Assembly (NCBI GenBank): GCA_021739625.1
Contig: JAIPBJ010000022.1
Location: 1-36,883 of the forward strand
DNA length: 36,883 nucleotides
Source of the DNA: Flavobacteriales bacterium
GTDB lineage: Bacteria > Bacteroidota > Bacteroidia > UBA10329
Direction of reading: 5' to 3'
The position numbers and the translations under genes are program-made. Shown piece by piece: positions 16,258-24,983 of the stretch (positions are counted from its first letter, which is position 1; every line of letters starts with the position of its first letter). The notes beneath the pieces were generated by a model. That model worked only from the letters and a program-made list of their open reading frames with translations. It searched no databases and was not told the DNA's origin.

Positions 16258-17433
16258 TCAAGTAGTGCGGAACACTGACCGAAGCACCTTGAAAATACGG
16301 TCGAAATCAGCATCCAACAGATTTGACCCCGATGGCAGGCAGAGACCGTCTGTGAACAGCTGCTCTGAGCTGCTTTCTCCAAAATATGGGAACTTCTCAA
16401 AAACAGGTTGCTTATGCATGGGCTTCCAAAGCGGCCGGGCCTCAATGTTCTCGGCCTCCAATGCCATTCGAACCGTCTCGCAGGTCAATCCTCGATTCTG
16501 CGGAGGATTTATCAGAATACACGACAACCATCTGTTGCTGAAAGCCCCGACCGGTTCTTCTTGAAGGTGTACATTGAATCCGTCTGCCTTCAATTCATCA
16601 AAGAACTTTCTATAACGCACAAAATTTGCCCTGCGTTGGGCGACCCGTCTTTCAAGTACCTCCATCTGCCCCCTTCCAATGCCGGCCAGCACGTTGCTCA
16701 TGCGGTAGTTGTAGCCAATGTGACTGTGCTGATAGTGCGGGGCATTGTCACGAGCTTGAGTCGCAAGAAAACGCGCCTTCAAAATCAAATCAGCATTATT
16801 ACCCAACAAAGCCCCTCCACCGCTGGTGGTGATGATCTTATTGCCATTGAAACTAAGAGCCGCCAGTTGACCGAATGCACCACAGGCCACTCCATTGAGC
16901 GTTGAACCCAGGGCCTCAGCAGCATCTTCAAGCACGGGTATGTCATACTTGGCCGCCACAGCCATTATCTCCTTCATCTTAGCAGGCATTCCATACAAGT
17001 GGACCGGAATAATGGCCTTGGGCTTCCGAGGATCCAATTTTTTTCCATTAGAATCAGTCCCGCCATTGATGCAGGCAACAATGGCCACTTCAAGCTGTAC
17101 GGGACACATGTTCCAAGTATCCAGTTCAGAATCAACAAATACGGGAATCGCCCCCTGATAGCGTATCGGGTTGGCCGAGGCCGAGAAAGTCATGCTTTGG
17201 CAGATGACATAATCTCCACATTCCACTCCCAAGAGTATCAGTCCGAGGTGGAGCGCTGCGGTTCCAGAACTCAGTGTAGCAGCATGACCTGAACCAGTGA
17301 ATCTGCAAAGGTCTTCCTCAAATCCGTTGACGTGCGGACCCAACGGTGCTATCCAATTGGTAGCAAAAGCCTCGGCAACATACTTTTCCTCTGTGCCACC
17401 CATGTGTGGTGACGAAAGCCAAATTTTACTCAT
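16258..17433 (-). CDS. pglE: DegT/DnrJ/EryC1-family sugar aminotransferase, PglE-like
   Basis: 391 residues. PLP-dependent, glutamate-using aminotransferase predicted to aminate the 4-keto sugar made by PglF to UDP-4-amino-4,6-dideoxy-GlcNAc. Seen: the family start NWIAPLGPHVNGFEEDLCRF, phosphate-binding SSGTAALHLGL (~55-65), EDAAEALGS (Asp at 170), and SFNGNKIITTSGGGALL with the PLP lysine at 199. Its start overlaps the pglD stop by 4 nt (ATGA), so the two are translationally coupled. Other members of this family make different 3- or 4-amino sugars. The PglE call rests on the neighbours and on the NGNK/SSGTAA context. Confidence 0.9.
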   Translation of the reverse strand: MSKIWLSSPHMGGTEEKYVAEAFATNWIAPLGPHVNGFEEDLCRFTGSGHAATLSSGTAALHLGLILLGVECGDYVICQSMTFSASANPIRYQGAIPVFVDSELDTWNMCPVQLEVAIVACINGGTDSNGKKLDPRKPKAIIPVHLYGMPAKMKEIMAVAAKYDIPVLEDAAEALGSTLNGVACGAFGQLAALSFNGNKIITTSGGGALLGNNADLILKARFLATQARDNAPHYQHSHIGYNYRMSNVLAGIGRGQMEVLERRVAQRRANFVRYRKFFDELKADGFNVHLQEEPVGAFSNRWLSCILINPPQNRGLTCETVRMALEAENIEARPLWKPMHKQPVFEKFPYFGESSSEQLFTDGLCLPSGSNLLDADFDRIFKVLRSVFRTT

Positions 17434-18044
17434 TTGATATCTGTTCTAAATTTCACAACTCTTCCTGGATTTCCAACGACCACTGCGAAATCAGGGACAT
17501 CCTGTATAATGACAGAACCAGCACCAATGATTACCCATTTACCGATTCTTATTCCCTGAATAACACAGGCACCAATGCCAACATGCGTTCCTTCACCAAC
17601 GTGAACGCCACCTGCCAGCGCCACATTGGGGGAAATGTGCACAAAATCTTCAATGACACAATCGTGATCCACAGACGCATTGGTGTTGATAATGCAATGC
17701 CTACCAACCACTGAACCTGCATTTACCGTACTGTGCGCCATTACCACGGTTCCATCGCCAACCTTAGCGCTTTGTGACAGCATGGCTGACGTATGGATCC
17801 CTATTCCGAAGCTGACATCAAGTTGACCTACTAACCGCTTGCGCGTCAAATTGTTCCCCACTGAGATGATAAGTCTGTCAACTGACACATTGAAATCTGA
17901 CTCTGCCAAAGAATGATAGACCGGCTTGTCTGAAAATCGAGAAAGCAACCTGTCATCGTCAATAAAGCCCTTCGTAACAATGCCGTTGCCGGATAGAATG
18001 TCCTCTATCACCTTCCCATGCCCACTTGCGCCATACAGGAACAT
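17430..18044 (-). CDS. pglD: PglD/NeuD-type sugar N-acetyltransferase
   Basis: 204 residues, close to C. jejuni PglD (~195). Predicted to acetylate the 4-amino group, giving UDP-N,N'-diacetylbacillosamine. An N-terminal Rossmann-like substrate domain starts FLYGASGHGKVIEDIL. A left-handed beta-helix of hexapeptide repeats covers ~85-195, with the catalytic-region His in NASVDHDCVIEDFVHISP and a closing VVGNPGRVV motif. It overlaps pglC by 1 nt and pglE by 4 nt. Confidence 0.92.
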   Translation of the reverse strand: MFLYGASGHGKVIEDILSGNGIVTKGFIDDDRLLSRFSDKPVYHSLAESDFNVSVDRLIISVGNNLTRKRLVGQLDVSFGIGIHTSAMLSQSAKVGDGTVVMAHSTVNAGSVVGRHCIINTNASVDHDCVIEDFVHISPNVALAGGVHVGEGTHVGIGACVIQGIRIGKWVIIGAGSVIIQDVPDFAVVVGNPGRVVKFRTDIK

Positions 18045-18649
18045 CAGCTATTTCCCTTGAATTTCTGCATTGTGGCCTGACCATCCTGACTAATGCCCTC
18101 AGAATGCAGCACCTTCTTTACCGTCAGCAAAAGTATGCGCAGATCGAGTGCTAACGTGATGTTATCCACATACCAGACGTCCAGTTTGAACCTCTCGTCC
18201 CAAGCGATGGCATTACGCCCATTGACCTGCGCCCATCCGGTTATTCCTGGACGCACCTCATGCCTTCTGGTCTGCTCTACGGAATAAAGCGGGAGATATT
18301 CAACTAATAAGGGTCTCGGTCCAACAAGGCTCATGTCTCCTTTGATGACATTGACAAGTTGAGGCAGTTCGTCCAAAGATGTTCTACGTACTATTTTTCC
18401 CACTGTTGTCAGGCGTTCAGCATCGGGCAGAAGTTCCCCGTCAAAACCTTGTTTATCATTCATCGTCTTGAATTTGATGACTTTGAATATACGGCCACGA
18501 AGACCTGGGCGATCTTGTGTAAAGAACGGCTGCCCACGATTGGCAATTGCAAGCAGTAACATCACCATCATAAAGACGGGCGTGAGCAGCATGAAGGCCA
18601 TGCTCGACAGAGAAAATTCTATCAAACGCTTGAAACAAGATCTATACAT
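18044..18649 (-). CDS. pglC: PglC-type phosphoglycosyl transferase (initiating sugar transferase)
   Basis: 201 residues, the minimal monotopic phosphoglycosyl transferase size. Predicted to move phospho-diNAcBac from UDP to undecaprenyl phosphate, the first membrane step. An N-terminal re-entrant hydrophobic segment (SLSSMAFMLLTPVFMMVMLL) precedes FFTQDRPGLRG and FKVIKFKTM. The catalytic Asp-Glu dyad lies in TSLDELPQL. GDMSLVGPRPLL and RPGITGWAQVNGRNAI complete the family signature. The start overlaps the preceding glycosyltransferase by 8 nt. Other enzymes of this fold use other UDP-sugars, so the substrate is inferred from pglD, pglE and pglF. Confidence 0.93.
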   Translation of the reverse strand: MYRSCFKRLIEFSLSSMAFMLLTPVFMMVMLLLAIANRGQPFFTQDRPGLRGRIFKVIKFKTMNDKQGFDGELLPDAERLTTVGKIVRRTSLDELPQLVNVIKGDMSLVGPRPLLVEYLPLYSVEQTRRHEVRPGITGWAQVNGRNAIAWDERFKLDVWYVDNITLALDLRILLLTVKKVLHSEGISQDGQATMQKFKGNS

Positions 18650-19865
18650 CTACTAACCTGCCAAACAATTTCCTGTAGCGACTCAAAGCTGATTCAAGCG
18701 AATAATCTTCGGATGCCATAGCCAACGCGTTTCGCTGCTGCTCCTTCTGAAGCTGCTCTTTGCAAGTATACTCTGCGAACTTACGCACTGCCTCCTCTGA
18801 AAGAACGGGGGGCAGCACGAATCCTATGTTCTTCAATTGAATGACTTCATTTTGCCAGCCACCATAGTTTATGAGAATCGGCTTTCCTGCCGCCAGAGTG
18901 TCGAAAAATTTGTTTGCTGAGTTATACCACAGCTCCTTTACCGGTATCACAAAAGAACTGCCAATGTCTGCCTCTCTATAAAGGGACGGAAGTCGGTCTT
19001 TGCTCACCGGTTCTGCGATAAAGATGTTCTTCCCCAAGACCCCTTTCTGTTCCGCTTCATTCCTACAGTTCTCCAGTTCCGCTCCATCACCGACCAACAA
19101 CAACACCACGCTTGGGTCAATCGGCAAAAGCAATTCGGCAAGATGAATCGCGTAACCGATTCCATTCACCTTGCCAAACGAACCCGCATAAAGCACTGTA
19201 TATCTAGGTCTGGAACCCACCAGATTTTCGATCAGATTCTCTCCCTCTGCACTCTCTGCCTGAAACCGCTGTACCTCTGAGATGTTTTCAATGACCTCAA
19301 TAGTATGATTTTCTAAAAATGGATATCGGGTAATGATAGATCTGCGCATGTCTGAAGACAAGGGTACGATGGCAAATGAATATCTGTAGATGCTTCTTTC
19401 CAAATGAAGCAACAACCAGCGCAACAATGGATTACTTATGGCACCTATGACGAAAACGGCCTCTGGCCAAACGTCCCGAACCTCGAAAATATATGGAGTC
19501 CGGTGGAAGAACTTCTTGACCATGGCCGGAATTCCGATGGTGAGCGGAGTAGAACTAGCCAGTACGAGGTCCACCTGTAGTCCCAGAAGCCTTCTGGAAG
19601 CAGCCCTCATGAACGAGAGAAAAACCAGTATCCTCCTATAATAGGACAATTTCGATTCGTATGGCAGATAGAGGTAATGCACTCTGATGCCATCGTGAAC
19701 TTCGACCGCCCACTGCTCCGACCCAAATTTCTTTGGGTCAGAAGTGGTCGTCAGCATTTCCACCTGATACCCCATCCGCACAAAACCCTTGGCAAGGTCA
19801 TAGGACCTTGTTCCACCAGACTCTGTAGGCAATTTGAAGTACTGATGCAGATAGGCTATTCGCAA
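18642..19865 (-). CDS. Glycosyltransferase family 4 (WbuB/WcaL-like)
   Basis: 407 residues. GT-B fold enzyme. N-terminal acceptor domain starts IAYLHQYFKLPTESGGTRSYDLAKGF, with a VRDVWPEA segment typical of the WbuB-like amino-sugar transferases. C-terminal donor domain includes YAGSFGKVNGIGYAIHLAELL, VLLLVGDGAE, and PVKELWYNSANKFFDTLAAGKPILINYGG, in which the nucleotide-sugar-binding Glu is replaced by the NKFFDTLAAGKP segment. Predicted to add an early residue after the bacillosamine unit. An 86-nt gap separates it from the upstream capK-like gene. Confidence 0.88.
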   Translation of the reverse strand: MRIAYLHQYFKLPTESGGTRSYDLAKGFVRMGYQVEMLTTTSDPKKFGSEQWAVEVHDGIRVHYLYLPYESKLSYYRRILVFLSFMRAASRRLLGLQVDLVLASSTPLTIGIPAMVKKFFHRTPYIFEVRDVWPEAVFVIGAISNPLLRWLLLHLERSIYRYSFAIVPLSSDMRRSIITRYPFLENHTIEVIENISEVQRFQAESAEGENLIENLVGSRPRYTVLYAGSFGKVNGIGYAIHLAELLLPIDPSVVLLLVGDGAELENCRNEAEQKGVLGKNIFIAEPVSKDRLPSLYREADIGSSFVIPVKELWYNSANKFFDTLAAGKPILINYGGWQNEVIQLKNIGFVLPPVLSEEAVRKFAEYTCKEQLQKEQQRNALAMASEDYSLESALSRYRKLFGRLVDV

Positions 19866-19886
19866 GAGCCGTCAGTTTTGGTTAAA

Positions 19887-19955
19887 TCAATTTGGGCAAT
19901 TCTGATTGGCATCTTCCCAGATTGGCCATTTCATCCCGACTACCATGGGTCTCAT
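19887..19955 (-). CDS. Possible 22-residue ORF coupled to the capK-like gene
   Basis: An ATG overlaps the capK-like stop (ATGA) and opens 22 codons to a TGA, ending before the next glycosyltransferase start. It has no recognisable motif (Trp-rich, KWPIWEDANQN in the middle). The overlap is of the type that couples genes elsewhere in this operon, but so short a frame may be chance. Reported for completeness. Confidence 0.15.
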   Translation of the reverse strand: MRPMVVGMKWPIWEDANQNCPN

Positions 19956-21319
19956 GTCATTTTACCAATGTCATTGACGACATTTCGAACCTTTCCTCCT
20001 GATGACATTATGCTGTCCATTCTCAGCACTTCAATTCTGATATCGCTACCAAGAATTCTATATAGCTCCGCTACCATGGCAGGCTCATCAAGTTGGAGTT
20101 CGGGATCTTGCAGCTTCAGCTCAAACTCCTTGGGCCCTGTCTGCACGAGCTGATAATTGGTAAACTCCTTGAGCATCGGTTTTATCCCCATCCTCACTGT
20201 CACGGGTAGAATCATGTCCCCTGTGGAGGAATAGATGCAGTCATCAATTCGTCCAATTACCTGATCGAAAAGAATGGGCAGCGGAATGGAAGTCTTCGCT
20301 GAATGCACTACAGGCCTTACTAAATCACATAGACGGTATCTGATGAAAGGCATTACTGGATTTTGAAAAGATGTGACTATTACATCACGGAAATCACCCG
20401 TTCCTTCCAGTTCTACCAGTCCATGTTCATAATTGAGGGCATACCCAGCCCTATCTGGGGTCTCCTGTGCAGAAAAGCAACTTTCACCGCTACCATATTG
20501 CTGATATACTGGTGCCAAGAATGCCTCTTGGATAATGAGCCTGTTCTCTTCAGTAAGCGTCTCCCCAGTGGTGAAAATGGCCTTCAGTCCTTTCGGGGCT
20601 TTTAGCCCTAGCCTAAGAAGGTGATCTGCCATGTAATAAATAGCACTTGGATGACCTTGAATGAAAACAGGAGAAAACCTACTAATCTGCGCCAAATATC
20701 CATCAATCGTTCTCTGCGAAAGATGGTGAGCCGACATTAGTAATTGATTCTCCGCCCTGTTATAAGTCCAATAGGGGGGCTTATGAGTGAACCTCCTTCC
20801 ACCTATCGTAACCCTTCTGTCCATAGGCATCACCCCTGCCATGGCATAAAAACGATAGGTGAAGGCAGTATTCTTGGCATACAGAAGCTCGGTCGGAAGC
20901 AGAAAATTCAGCTTCTGACCAGTTGACCCACTGGTGGTGTGTAACCTGTAGGTGCGCTCAGACGCACTTTTATCGTATAGAAGATCGAAGTTTTCACGGA
21001 TGACATCCTTGGTGAGAACAGGGAGCGCTGATAGCTGTGATAGGGATGTCAGATCGCTTGGATAAAACCCAATGGTTCGGAACATCTCCCGGTAGTACGG
21101 AATCTTATCGTTCGCATGGATAAGATTGCCCTTCAGGAGCGTCAGTTGTTCTTGACGAATCTCATCAGGGGTCTTGATCAGATTGCGCATCACCTGTTCA
21201 AAGAACTCATTGTATTTGGCGCTGAACCGCTGTCTGCGTAACCAATAACCATAGACATTGATAAAGGCATCACGCGCAAATGCCGGAGCACTGGCCACTA
21301 TGGATTCCAGTCTGCTCAT
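19952..21319 (-). CDS. CapK-like adenylate-forming enzyme (phenylacetate-CoA ligase fold)
   Basis: 455 residues. Members of this branch lie in polysaccharide loci and are thought to activate a carboxylic acid, possibly for acylating or linking sugar units. None has a firmly settled reaction that I can name. Seen: the ATP-binding P-loop LHTTSGSTGQKLNFLLP near residue 130, TGETL, the adenine-site segment YQQYGSGESCFSAQE, NPVMPFIRYRLCDLV, and a C-terminal lid with GRIDDCIYSSTGDMILP. All core ANL-fold motifs appear intact. No thiolation domain is present. It overlaps the capA-like start-stop by 4 nt. Confidence 0.88.
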   Translation of the reverse strand: MSRLESIVASAPAFARDAFINVYGYWLRRQRFSAKYNEFFEQVMRNLIKTPDEIRQEQLTLLKGNLIHANDKIPYYREMFRTIGFYPSDLTSLSQLSALPVLTKDVIRENFDLLYDKSASERTYRLHTTSGSTGQKLNFLLPTELLYAKNTAFTYRFYAMAGVMPMDRRVTIGGRRFTHKPPYWTYNRAENQLLMSAHHLSQRTIDGYLAQISRFSPVFIQGHPSAIYYMADHLLRLGLKAPKGLKAIFTTGETLTEENRLIIQEAFLAPVYQQYGSGESCFSAQETPDRAGYALNYEHGLVELEGTGDFRDVIVTSFQNPVMPFIRYRLCDLVRPVVHSAKTSIPLPILFDQVIGRIDDCIYSSTGDMILPVTVRMGIKPMLKEFTNYQLVQTGPKEFELKLQDPELQLDEPAMVAELYRILGSDIRIEVLRMDSIMSSGGKVRNVVNDIGKMT

Positions 21320-22386
21320 CGGTGCAGTCTATTCAATACACTGTTGAAATAATACGGGATGAGCTTCATCCGCGAAAGGCCGAAGGACAGCACGAAGGTG
21401 ATGCCTCTGTTCCTCAACAAAAAAAAGAGACGGTCAATCTGAAATCGCATCATTGATGTGCGATACAATCTATCGTATCGACCTTCATATCCCTTCGAAA
21501 CAATTTCCCGTGAAACGCGCTCAAACTCCTTTTTTGCTTTTCCAGCAGAAACAGAATTCGCTAGGTCAACCGTCAAATCAGATTGAATTGTGGTATGTGT
21601 CATTTCCCAATTAGTCTGACTCTGTCCAAAAGTGATTGTAAGCACAGCTCCTCGCCTTCTGAGATTACTTTGTCCGTCAAAGATAAAATCACCGAGGCTG
21701 TAGAATATCAACCCGTCATTATAAGATTCCATTCCACCGAGCACATGTGGATGATGGGTGACAACGATATCAGTACCAGCATCCACTAAATCATGCGCAA
21801 GGCTTACTAAGGTTGGTGACGGCTCAGGTATCATCTCGTTTCCACCGTGTATAATTGTAACTAACTTATCGTGTGTCTGACGTTTTTCAGCAATCAGGTC
21901 CATAATTCCGACCGCATCTGTGCGATTGACGCTCCGGCGACCAGATTCTGATACGGGGATACATTCTGGCCGTGCCATGGCTAAAATAGCAATGCGCATA
22001 CCTTTTATGGTGCATGTGAACCAGCTTTGTTGACCGTTCGCATTACAGAGCCCAGTATGGGCATATCCCCCCGCTTCCAATGCGGCAACCGTATCGTCAA
22101 CACCCTGTCGACCGCAATCATGAGTATGGTTGTTTGCTAGCGTCAATAGGTCGAACTGCCTCAACTGAACCAAAGTTGCTGGATCTGCACGAAAAAGCAC
22201 CTCTCTTAGCACAGCACCACTAGCGGAAATTGGACATTCCAAATTGCCGATTCGGTAATCCGCTCTGGCCAGAAGTTCAGTCACACCTGGAGCCAGAATT
22301 GAGGTGTCTGGGTGCTCAGCCAACCGAGCACCCACCCCTCTTGATAACATGATGTCGCCAACAAAAGCTAGGCTGGGCTCTTCCAT
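21316..22386 (-). CDS. CapA-family metallophosphatase-like protein
   Basis: 356 residues. CapA-family proteins share a calcineurin-like metallophosphoesterase fold and are best known from poly-gamma-glutamate capsule export. Many others sit in ordinary glycan loci with unknown substrates. Seen: FVGDIMLSRGVG (metal Asp at 11), GNLECPIS, LANNHTHDCG, VTHHPHVLGG and YSLGDFIFD, covering all five metal-site blocks. There is no signal peptide or transmembrane helix, so this version is probably cytoplasmic, unlike the anchored Bacillus CapA. The C-terminal ~70 residues are basic (YRTSMMRFQIDRLFFLLRNRG) and may bind membrane. It overlaps the upstream glycosyltransferase by 19 nt. Confidence 0.88.
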   Translation of the reverse strand: MEEPSLAFVGDIMLSRGVGARLAEHPDTSILAPGVTELLARADYRIGNLECPISASGAVLREVLFRADPATLVQLRQFDLLTLANNHTHDCGRQGVDDTVAALEAGGYAHTGLCNANGQQSWFTCTIKGMRIAILAMARPECIPVSESGRRSVNRTDAVGIMDLIAEKRQTHDKLVTIIHGGNEMIPEPSPTLVSLAHDLVDAGTDIVVTHHPHVLGGMESYNDGLIFYSLGDFIFDGQSNLRRRGAVLTITFGQSQTNWEMTHTTIQSDLTVDLANSVSAGKAKKEFERVSREIVSKGYEGRYDRLYRTSMMRFQIDRLFFLLRNRGITFVLSFGLSRMKLIPYYFNSVLNRLHR

Positions 22387-23570
22387 TCTATTTGCGCTGG
22401 CAACTGCGACTCCTCATATGGTCGGCCTTCAAGCCGTGCATTCATGAACTCCACATACTTCCGCTGCTGAAACTCCGCATTCCATTCGTCTGTCACCTTA
22501 AGGAGTGCATTTCTTCCAAGCTCAGAAGCAAGTACAGGGTCATCTATGAGACGCGCAATTACCGATGCTAATTTGTCTGCGTCTCCTGGAGGATAGAAAA
22601 GACCATTGAATCCCTCCTTGATGAAAAAGCGTTGCGGAGGAAGATCACTACTGATAATCGGGATTCCGGACATCATATACTCGAATTGCTTGGTAGCAAT
22701 GTTGTTCTCAAACTTGGCAAATTGAAGCAATGGAATAATGCCCACCTTACAATCGCTCAACTCAGAAGGGATTTCTCCGTAAGGCCGCCTTCCTGTGATG
22801 GTAACCTGACCCAATGTACCGTCTTGCTCCATCTGAACCTCCATTCTATCCAATAGCTCCTTGTCCACCCCTGGGTGGCCAATAAGTTTCAACGACAGAA
22901 CCCTACCTTGTTTTCGGAGTATGCCTAGGGCTTCCATCACCGTAAGTACACCTGTGCGAATACTCATGGATCCTAGCACCACCAAATCATATTTGCGCTG
23001 TGGTAATGGTTGCAGTTCCACCTTGGAGAATTGCTTTTTCAACGCCATATTATAGTAGATCATAAGCCGTTCGGTAGGCATAGGGGCGTGCATGTCATAG
23101 ATGGCCGGGTCTGAAGTGATGATACCATCAAAAAGCTTATCGGCAGCGTATTCGGCATATTTCACACCATAGGCCATTATAACACGCTTCCACTTTGGGA
23201 ACCAAGGCTTGTGATGCATCATTGCGTTAAAATGATCCTCTCTACAATCATAGAACACCTTTATCCGAGTAGTTAGCGCAATCAACACACCTAAGGGCAA
23301 CAATTCCACATTGCACAACTGTATAGCATCAGGAGCGTCTTTCAACACTTGTCGGTAAAGATTGATCCCTCCTAAGACCCGCGCCAAACGGGCTGCATTT
23401 TGGGTCATAGGTATCAACCTGATGCCGTGCTCCGCATTGACACTTTCTCCGTTGGTAATGACCAAATACGAAAGAATATGTCCAGCTTCTGCCAACGCAG
23501 GCATCTGCTTGAAGTAGTATCGATGATCCCACCAATTGCCAGCGGACGCAATGAATAGTATATTGCTCAT
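22368..23570 (-). CDS. Glycosyltransferase family 4-like
   Basis: 400 residues. Short GT-B N-domain ([21 protein letters not shown]) and C-domain with VVLGSMSIRTGVLTVMEAL, ITGRRPYGEIPSELSDCKVGIIPL, then ATKQFEYMMSGIPIISSDLPP, where the Glu of KQFEYMMSG is the expected nucleotide-contact residue of GT4. The predicted role is adding one sugar to the lipid-linked repeat unit. Its ATG overlaps the deacetylase stop by 4 nt. Confidence 0.88.
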   Translation of the reverse strand: MSNILFIASAGNWWDHRYYFKQMPALAEAGHILSYLVITNGESVNAEHGIRLIPMTQNAARLARVLGGINLYRQVLKDAPDAIQLCNVELLPLGVLIALTTRIKVFYDCREDHFNAMMHHKPWFPKWKRVIMAYGVKYAEYAADKLFDGIITSDPAIYDMHAPMPTERLMIYYNMALKKQFSKVELQPLPQRKYDLVVLGSMSIRTGVLTVMEALGILRKQGRVLSLKLIGHPGVDKELLDRMEVQMEQDGTLGQVTITGRRPYGEIPSELSDCKVGIIPLLQFAKFENNIATKQFEYMMSGIPIISSDLPPQRFFIKEGFNGLFYPPGDADKLASVIARLIDDPVLASELGRNALLKVTDEWNAEFQQRKYVEFMNARLEGRPYEESQLPAQIEWKSPA

Positions 23571-24445
23571 TTGAATGCGGTCTGGAAGCTTACTAATTTA
23601 ATCCCATGCGTTTCAATGAATCTTAGCACTTTAGTGTCAGTTGATACTCGGTAATCACGAACTCTGAGTTCTGCCGTCTTCGCGGAGTCGTTGGGAACTG
23701 AATCCATATATCCTGGATGAAAACTAATCTCGGTAACTCCCGGCCGCAGGCAAGAAAGAGCTCTAATGAATTGTTCGACAGGGTCTTGTACGAAAGGGAT
23801 TACTCTTCCCGGAAGGATTTTGTCATCAGGTGTTTGGAAACCCAAGGTTCTAAGCCGGTACTTATTCCATTGGTGTATAGCTGACTTAGGTGCCCCTGCT
23901 ACAGAGCCAATGGCATACTTCGTCCTTTCGTGAAGTCCTGTTCCACCTGTCAATCTGTGAGAAACCGATGTAATGCGCGCTTTATTGATACCCATTTCTT
24001 TCGCGACCTCAGCTGAGGCCAAAAACGCACATGGAACCCCCGTTATATGATGGTGACTGTCAAAATGAGTAGGGGTCAGACCTAAATCCAAGAGCTTGGT
24101 CATCTGCGCCTTGATCTCAATCTTAGCCTGCTCGGTCTTCTCTCGTCCGAACAACAGATTCCTGCGCTGTCGAGCGTTGTTCAGAAAGCTTCCGTGGTCA
24201 TCCAGCAGCAACGGTACACTGTCCGCAGATGATACAGGCCTCCCTTCAGTTAGGTTCAGATGGATGCCGACACCAAGCTCAGGATAATTAGTGGCCATTG
24301 AGATAGCATAATCACAGGCAGGCATGTTCATCATAATAGTGGTACTAGTCATAATGCCCATTGTGTGGGTGGCCACTATGGCATCAGTAACGCTCTCGGT
24401 GATGCCGAAGTCGTCCGAATTGGCAATCAAAAGTCTTTCAGTCAT
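23567..24445 (-). CDS. YdjC/ChbG-family carbohydrate deacetylase
   Basis: 292 residues. YdjC/ChbG/HpnK proteins remove N-acetyl or similar groups from sugars using a divalent metal. Metal and catalytic motifs are present: [15 protein letters not shown] (Asp pair at 11-12), [14 protein letters not shown], and [12 protein letters not shown]. The C-terminal segment [14 protein letters not shown] is also family-typical. In this operon it is likely to act on a UDP-linked or lipid-linked N-acetyl sugar, not in chitin catabolism. A free amino sugar could then be re-acylated by the acyltransferase that starts upstream and overlaps by 8 nt. Confidence 0.9.
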   Translation of the reverse strand: MTERLLIANSDDFGITESVTDAIVATHTMGIMTSTTIMMNMPACDYAISMATNYPELGVGIHLNLTEGRPVSSADSVPLLLDDHGSFLNNARQRRNLLFGREKTEQAKIEIKAQMTKLLDLGLTPTHFDSHHHITGVPCAFLASAEVAKEMGINKARITSVSHRLTGGTGLHERTKYAIGSVAGAPKSAIHQWNKYRLRTLGFQTPDDKILPGRVIPFVQDPVEQFIRALSCLRPGVTEISFHPGYMDSVPNDSAKTAELRVRDYRVSTDTKVLRFIETHGIKLVSFQTAFK

Positions 24446-24974
24446 TGCGGTCGGACTCGTTCCTGTACTTAATTACTCTTGCTGGATTTCCACCGACAAC
24501 GGCAAAGCTTGGGACATTCTTTGTTACAACAGCACCAGCAGCCACCACTGAACCATCACCTATATTGACTCCAGGCAAAATAATAGCCCTTTGACCTATC
24601 CACACATCATTACCGATGGTCACCGGTGGATAGTTCTTATACCCCTGAAGCCGCATCGGCACGTCCAATCTTTCCATATTATGGTTTGAACCAAAAATGA
24701 CGACTTCTGGCCCCATCATCACATTATCTCCCAAAACCAAATTGTACGGCACAACACAACGGAAACCTAATCCTGAGTTACTGCCCATTACAATCTGTGA
24801 CCCGTTTTTAAAATCAACCCCGCTTTCTACATTGACCGATTTGCCGACTGATTTGAAGATAATACGAGCGAAACCAACCCTGATTGTTCGTGATAACGCA
24901 CCGAAAATGGGATGCGCGCTACGAAACAAAAAGAAATCAACCAATCTATACAACACAAACAACTTCATCACCAT
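24438..24974 (-). CDS. Left-handed beta-helix acyltransferase (WcaF/LacA-like)
   Basis: 178 residues. Hexapeptide-repeat O- or N-acetyltransferase. Repeats run from ~55 to 165. The acceptor-site region [22 protein letters not shown] contains the catalytic His. The closing segment is [47 protein letters not shown], the family hallmark. The N-terminal ~50 residues are hydrophobic/basic and may touch the membrane. A 9-nt gap follows the wzy-like gene. Target sugar unknown. Confidence 0.9.
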   Translation of the reverse strand: MVMKLFVLYRLVDFFLFRSAHPIFGALSRTIRVGFARIIFKSVGKSVNVESGVDFKNGSQIVMGSNSGLGFRCVVPYNLVLGDNVMMGPEVVIFGSNHNMERLDVPMRLQGYKNYPPVTIGNDVWIGQRAIILPGVNIGDGSVVAAGAVVTKNVPSFAVVGGNPARVIKYRNESDRND

Positions 24975-24983
24975 GCAAAGGTA

